A DNA stretch of 64,000 nt from Biscogniauxia marginata (Eukaryota; Ascomycota; Sordariomycetes; Xylariales; Xylariaceae), in NCBI GenBank assembly GCA_022695795.1, contig MU404112.1:1-64000 (forward strand). Direction: 5' to 3'. The translations under genes and the position numbers were made by a program. The notes under the pieces were generated by a model, which worked only from the letters and a program-made list of their open reading frames with translations, did no database searches and was not told the origin of the DNA. Shown here piece after piece: positions 59,169-64,000 of this stretch (the first letter of the stretch is position 1; each line of letters starts with the position of its first letter).

Positions 59169-60077
59169 GTTGACGGGAAATAGAGGGGGAAGTACACGGC
59201 CGGCTTCTGTTGTCGCGACTTGGGTATTGTATGCTGATGTCGTGAAGTACGAAGTTGGGGGCCAGAGTCGGAAGAGGCGACAACGGCTGGCGCAGGGCGC
59301 CTTCGTAGTGAATATTTTCTGCTTTCTCTCTCTCTCTCTCTCTCTCAAACGGCCGTTATAGTGAAGAACCCATACCAAACCACGGACCGAGACTAGAGTG
59401 CGAGATGGCGTCGCGTTAGGAAGCACGGCGCGCGAGGGTCGGGAATCGACGGTGTACGATTGGAGGAAGGAAAGCTTAGGGGGTATCAAAGAAAAAGACA
59501 AAGTTGAGAAGAAAAGAGGATCAAGAAATACAACGAACGAATGAATAGATGCAATGGTATGGCAGCGTGCTCGTAGATTAATAGATGCCTCCAGCTGCTC
59601 TGTTGAATGCGACGTTGTGGTTGCAAAGGAAAAAGATAACGCCAACAGCTTCAAAGTTGAAAGGATGAGGCGCTTTGAAAGGACCAGAGCTGGAATGGAG
59701 GGTACCTGGGTACCCATCCCGCAGCCTCGTGCGGTATAACTTCGGGTGTAGGGAAATGTACTTAGCTTAGGTACATGCAGTTCTCCGACCATGCATATAA
59801 GGGGTATGTAAACCGTACCTTAATATAGGTACACATGCTTTTTTGTGGGTCCCGCGCCGCCCCCACGTCCCACCTTACGATCTGTGGACAACTGACGACT
59901 TCCCGATGGGAGAACTCCAAATGCTCGTTCCTTTTCCTTCTCCTTGTCCATGTTGTTCCAAGTTGTTCCTCCACGCCTCGACATCGACCCTAAATCGCAG
60001 CTCTGTCGCCAAAACGCCACTGTCGACGCCCTTTCAGAAGCCGTACGAGATAGAACCCTCCGTCTGTGTCCTTCGCC
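59169..60077. promoter_or_regulatory. Shared divergent region of RPB7 and MPO1-like gene
   Basis: About 900 bases between two divergent starts. It contains a (CT)n tract at about 59325-59347 and TAGGTAC words near 59700-59830. Open frames on both strands here are leader shadows. Function as a shared promoter is positional inference. Confidence 0.5.
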
Positions 60078-60812
60078 ATGGCCCTTAATCTCGAGAGGCA
60101 GCTCACCTTCGTACGTCTTACCTCGCCCAGGCGGCTGGACCATCCGTCTCCATTCTGTTATTACTGATTCCTTACTTTCCAGTATGGTGCATACCATGAC
60201 AACTCGGTCAATGTTGCCATCCACATGGTCTGCGTACCTTTGATCTTATTCTCGGGCTTCACCATGGTATGCTCTCGCTCTCTTCCGCCCTCCCTCCTCG
60301 TCCGTGGGCCTGCCACTGCTAATGACATTTCCGCCGCCCCCTAGGCTGCAAATACGGGCACGCTTATCCCTCTCCCAGATGCCCTGACCATCCCAAATCT
60401 CGAGCTCAACCTCGGCACAATAGCAGCCCTGACCTGGGGCGGCCTTTACGTACTACTTGAACCTGTCGCCGGCACTATATTGGCCCTATTATGTCTGGGA
60501 GGCGCCGCGTTTGGCAATGCTTCCTTGGCTCAGAACCCTACCTTGACGAACCAGATCGCTCTCGCCGTCCATATTGTCTGTTGGCTATTTCAGTTTCTTG
60601 GACATGGTGTCTTTGAAGGTCGCGCCCCGGCTCTGTTGGATAACTTGATACAGGCTATCTTCCTTGCTCCCCTGTTTGTCTGGCTCGAATTGTTGTTCAA
60701 GTTTGGCTACAGGCGCGAACTCCAGGGCCGGGTCGAAAAAGCCGTCCACGCCGAAATCGCCAAATTCAAGGCAAATCGTAACGGCACAACGAAGAATGGA
60801 AAAGCCCAATGA
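60078..60812 (+). CDS. MPO1: Mpo1-like DUF962 protein (2-hydroxy fatty acid dioxygenase)
   Basis: Small ER membrane protein; in yeast Mpo1 is an iron-dependent dioxygenase in fatty-acid alpha-oxidation, acting on 2-hydroxy palmitate from phytosphingosine breakdown. Exons 60078-60110 (only 11 codons), 60183-60266 and 60345-60812 join to 194 aa. Conserved His residues sit in YGAYHDNSVNVAIHMVCVP (about H16, H25) and in HIVCWLFQFLGHGVFEGRAP (about H115, H126), the expected metal-binding set. Hydrophobic segments flank them. The C-terminus is Lys/Arg-rich. Family length is about 170-200 aa, so it is complete. Confidence 0.93.
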
Positions 60813-61186
60813 AGTCCCTGGTTTCGCAGCTACTGCATAATACCTGGTGCAGAGGATTACTAGTTCCCTAGGGCGTACATGGGATCGCCCTCGGTATATA
60901 TGTCGAAGGACAACAAGGGGAGATAACGACTACTTTGGGGGTCAGCACGTGCGTCTATGGGGGGATTTTGGTAAAGTCCTGGAGAATCGTCTTGGTCGTA
61001 CGAGCTTGACCAACTTCAAACGGCACTAATTCATAGTATTAGGCGCTTTACCTACTTAGTGATACCCCTTCGCATATACACTTGGAGTTCCGTAGGAGGT
61101 ACTACTTTTTGATTCGATTAAGCCAGACTGAACATGAACGATAGGATGGCAAAAATACATATATTTATATCCTTGAAAGTCACCCG
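60813..61186. other. Convergent spacer
   Basis: Short spacer between the converging ends of the MPO1-like gene and the Cys/His-rich gene. No gene visible. Confidence 0.4.
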
Positions 61187-62589
61187 TTAAGTATTGAATT
61201 TGGAGCATCGGATTTCTTCGATTCTCTTAACTGTCCAGAAGAAGAGAAACTTACCTATACTAATATACTACTACACTTATCTATGGACACTTACGCTTGG
61301 TATGCATAGTCACCAAGAGCCCGGGTTTATGTACGAGCAAGAGGGCAGGAGAAACAGTTGAGATACATGAAAGCCTACTTACCGTCGGGCAACTTTCTCC
61401 CCGCATGTGGCCTGATGAGCTTCTTGGCGTCCTGACAGACAAAGGATACATCGGAACTATCGTCGGAGGGTTTGCTCGTCGACGATCTACCCATGAGGTT
61501 CTGGAGCGCAGATCGCCTCGGCTCTTCTTTAGCATGTTGATGGCGTGAATTAGGCCGCGCCTTTAGGGGTGAGTTGTGCATCAACTTAGCTAACTTTTGC
61601 GTGTCTGACGGCGACTGCTCGGCTGCAAAACTCATAGCGTTGAGATATACCTGATACTCTGGAACAGGGACTGGTGCTCTAGGAGTGGGGGCAGCAGGAA
61701 CTATATTGTAAATCCGGCCCTCTTTACGTCGCAAGCCCGGGTACTGTGTTCGTGATCCTGTCGTCCCGGCTACGCCGGATTCACGAATAGGCCTTGGAGG
61801 CTTGCTGCTAGTTGCTTTTTGCATGGCTAGGGGTAATGGTGGTAATCGGCATGCTGGGGGCAGACTTGGTGCGTTAGCGGCAAATTTGCCTCGATACTGA
61901 TATGCCGGAACTGGTTGAGCAGGTATCCTTAAAGGCTCCGAGTTGCCAAAGGCGGGAGTTCGGTCGGCGCTGACACTGAGAGTTCCTGGGGCCGCCATGT
62001 GTCCTTCATATGCATAATTCCTTTTCAAGTGGCCATCTCGAGTTGTGCATTTCTTTCTCTTCTCGGGGGAGTTATGGGAAGAGCTTTGCCGTAAGGATGA
62101 TTTGGCCGGCCGAGAAGAGACAGGAGGCGCCGGCGCAGCTTCTCGAGCGTATTTCTCATGCTTCCCCATCGTCTGCGGATGGTGATATAGATCTGGGATC
62201 CATACACTTGGCTTGATGATTATCACTTCATGGCTATGCTTCTTGCCATGACGATCGTGTCTTGCCGTCTTACTAATCGATTCCTTAGCCGTTTGCTTGC
62301 GCGCATCTCGGAAGTCGTCCTCGACAATCGACCGCTGGACCTTGAAAGCGCCATCGCCGATATTTCTGGTTTTCAGGGAAGCATTCTTGATGGTGCAAGC
62401 CTGACAGAACGCATCCACTTTGATGTAGTGTGGTATTACTCTCCCGCAATCTTCTTTTTTTCTCTTTTTGAACAGAAATCCAAACAAACCTTTTCCCGAG
62501 CTCTGCTGCTTGTGATATGATGGGCAATGAGCGAGCTTCGTGTCAACATGACAACATCGTATGAAATGCTGAGAACTCCGAACACACAT
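61187..62589 (-). CDS. Cys/His-rich protein of unknown function, 416 aa
   Basis: Main exon 62589-61383; a strong donor GTAAGTAG near its end and an acceptor CAG at 61231 suggest a last exon 61230-61187 adding KRIEEIRCSKFNT. Without that splice the frame ends at 61375. The first 70 residues hold spaced Cys and His (MCVRSSQHFIRCCHVD, HCPSYH, DCGRVIPHYIKVDAFCQAC), a pattern I associate with fungal proteins that have a short zinc-binding N-terminus. The rest is disordered and basic (KKRKK near residue 42, then Pro/Ser-rich), ending near SFVCQDAKKLIRPHAGRK. Nothing assigns a function; a nuclear location is possible from the basic runs. Confidence 0.6.
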
Positions 62590-63345
62590 CTTAATGGTTG
62601 ATGATTGAGTCTTAGGTCAAGTTCTTGCTGTGCGAGGGCGCCAGTACCTGTAACACTGGTCGACTCCGACGATTTTGGGAACTTGCCGGTCAACAGCTGC
62701 TAATAGATTTGCCGAAAAGGGTAATACTGATCTGCTGCAATAATTGAATAGAAGGGGTAAGGTAGATGCGCGAGGTCCTCTTAAATGTATGGGGAGAAAA
62801 AGGCATCTTTGTTCAAGACAATTCGAGAAAAGAGTTGTTTGGAAACAATAACCGCTTGGGGCAAAATAGATTATTGTCCACATGTCCTTAAACAAGTCTT
62901 GTCTACGAGTTACTAGAACAACGATGTCGGACAAAGCAATTAATGGAAATGCCTTGTCGATTGGTCACCAATAAGGGTGTTAGTATAGCTGTCTGCCTCA
63001 GTTCCTGCACTCGATCTTAGTTCTATCAGCACAAAGGCATTGTCATGAACTAAGGCGGGGCTGATATAGAGTTAAATTGACAGCCCGACGCCTCTCCCGG
63101 AGCTAAGAAAGCCTCAGCAACATTAAACCAGGCTCTTTGAAGATAAAACCGCTCTATTTGGCCACACATATCAAGTTAATCTCTCGAACTCCCGAACAAG
63201 GGCCGCAAACTGCCATCAAACTGCCGCAAAGATGAGGAAGTTTTTGAAATCCCCCCTCGGAAGACGTAGGGGATAGGACGAAGGCGGGCGATCAAAGGAA
63301 AACCAGAAAACAGTCTCCTCCACATCGGCAACCCATGCTCAGATT
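62590..63345. other. Divergent spacer
   Basis: Between the Cys/His-rich gene start and the 63346 frame. A missing first exon of the rightward gene may lie here. No further gene is supported. Confidence 0.4.
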
Positions 63346-63906
63346 TTGAGCTATCAGCAAGCAAGCCCAGAATATCCCGGCGACAGTTCGAGAAGGTATT
63401 CTCCTGCTGCGGCACCAGAAAGTAACGGGTCCCGTGGTGAGGACCTAGGCCCAGAACGATCTTCGTTTGATGCAGAATCCGTTCCTCCTGAATTGCGTTG
63501 GTGGACGCAGACTGATCAAGAGCTGCGTGCTAAGTATGATGAATGTCGAGCTAAGGCGCCGAAGATTGATCCATGGTTCGAAGCCCGCGATTCGGCCGAG
63601 TACTTAGGGGAGCGTCTCGGGGCCAAGCCACCAACCAACTACGATGTTCCCAAGTACAGTGTTGTGCTGCCGAAGCCCCGAGCCCGGAAAACCATTTTTG
63701 AACGATGCCAGGAGTACGCAAAGGCAAAGGCAGCGAGCTCTACGCGTCCATCCCCCGAGGAGAGCAAGCGAACATTAGGAAAAGTTTATGGCCCCATGCC
63801 TGAATGTGACCATATAGCGTGCGACCGTTGTAAGCGCCTTACTCACCGTCTTAATCGCCAGGTTTCGACGTCTCGTGAATCTCTTCTAGAGACCGATATG
63901 TTTTGA
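63346..63906 (+). CDS. 5'-incomplete unknown protein, 186 aa seen
   Basis: Open frame with a stop at 63904 but no ATG between the upstream in-frame stop (near 63270) and the body, so at least one 5' exon is missing; acceptor-like CAG words precede it at 63313 and 63340. The visible part contains PPELRWWTQTDQELRAKYDE, KIDPWFEARDSAEYLGERL, NYDVPKYSVVLPKPRARK and a Cys/His stretch (ECDHIACDRCKRLTHRL), possibly metal-binding. I do not recognise the family. Start given is only the first codon of the visible frame. Confidence 0.55.
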   Translation: MSYQQASPEYPGDSSRRYSPAAAPESNGSRGEDLGPERSSFDAESVPPELRWWTQTDQELRAKYDECRAKAPKIDPWFEARDSAEYLGERLGAKPPTNYDVPKYSVVLPKPRARKTIFERCQEYAKAKAASSTRPSPEESKRTLGKVYGPMPECDHIACDRCKRLTHRLNRQVSTSRESLLETDMF

Positions 63907-64000
63907 ACTGATTTAAAAGAGGGCTTGTGACGATCTTCTTTCCTTCGCCGTTTCAACCTGCCTGTTATTTCTCTCTTTCTCTTTTCCTTTGCCAGCTCCC
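63907..64000. other. Window end, 3' of unknown gene
   Basis: Pyrimidine-rich sequence to the end of the window; nothing else seen. Confidence 0.4.

Noticed and set aside
58863..59792. 309-aa frame extending upstream of RPB7
   Set aside because: Rpb7 proteins start at MFFLYNL; the upstream part is leader with a CT repeat.

Overview
The window is nuclear DNA from a filamentous ascomycete (Pezizomycotina, most likely a sordariomycete; I do not name a species). The genes are eukaryotic housekeeping genes with short introns (about 40-200 bp, GT-AG, recognisable branch sites). Both strands carry single genes without operons, and intergenic spacers contain AT-only islands of the kind left by RIP. 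Gene structures were assembled by hand by joining open frames at GT/AG sites and checking that the exon lengths sum to a multiple of three.

Layout. 0-13 kb: YEA4-like UDP-GlcNAc transporter (-), PP2A B subunit CDC55 (-), an unrecognised 317-aa protein (+), dynamin VPS1 (+), RanGAP RNA1 (-). 14-28 kb: a very large F-box/zinc-finger protein (+), Arp2/3 subunit ARPC1 (-), U2B''-type snRNP protein (+), autophagy E2-like enzyme ATG10 (-), ER alpha-1,2-mannosidase (+). 28-41 kb: amino-acid permease (+), an NTF2-like protein with a long repeat-bearing tail (-), a small PX-like protein (+), sorting receptor VPS10 (+). 44-51 kb: a two-exon fungal protein of unknown role with an intron of about 1.07 kb (-), and a lysine 2,3-aminomutase-like radical SAM/PLP enzyme (-). 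51-56.7 kb is gene-poor and holds a 10-N assembly gap. 56.7-64 kb: an unknown protein (-), RNA polymerase II subunit RPB7 (-), MPO1-like DUF962 protein (+), a Cys/His-rich unknown (-) and a 5'-incomplete unknown (+).

Several genes are divergent pairs sharing one spacer (CDC55/6705 gene, RNA1/F-box, ARPC1/U2B'', ATG10/mannosidase, RPB7/MPO1). Functionally there is a loose endomembrane theme (VPS1, VPS10, ATG10, mannosidase, YEA4-like, MPO1), but no cluster is evident and I read this as ordinary gene order.

The most interesting items are the bacterial-type lysine 2,3-aminomutase with all catalytic motifs intact, the NTF2-like protein with about eight copies of an aromatic/acidic motif, the intergenic TAGGTACCTA repeat family, and an assembly gap flanked by a near-duplicate that looks like an unmerged contig overlap. 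I found no CRISPR array, tRNA, rRNA or intact transposon, and nothing that clearly amounts to a new multi-gene system.
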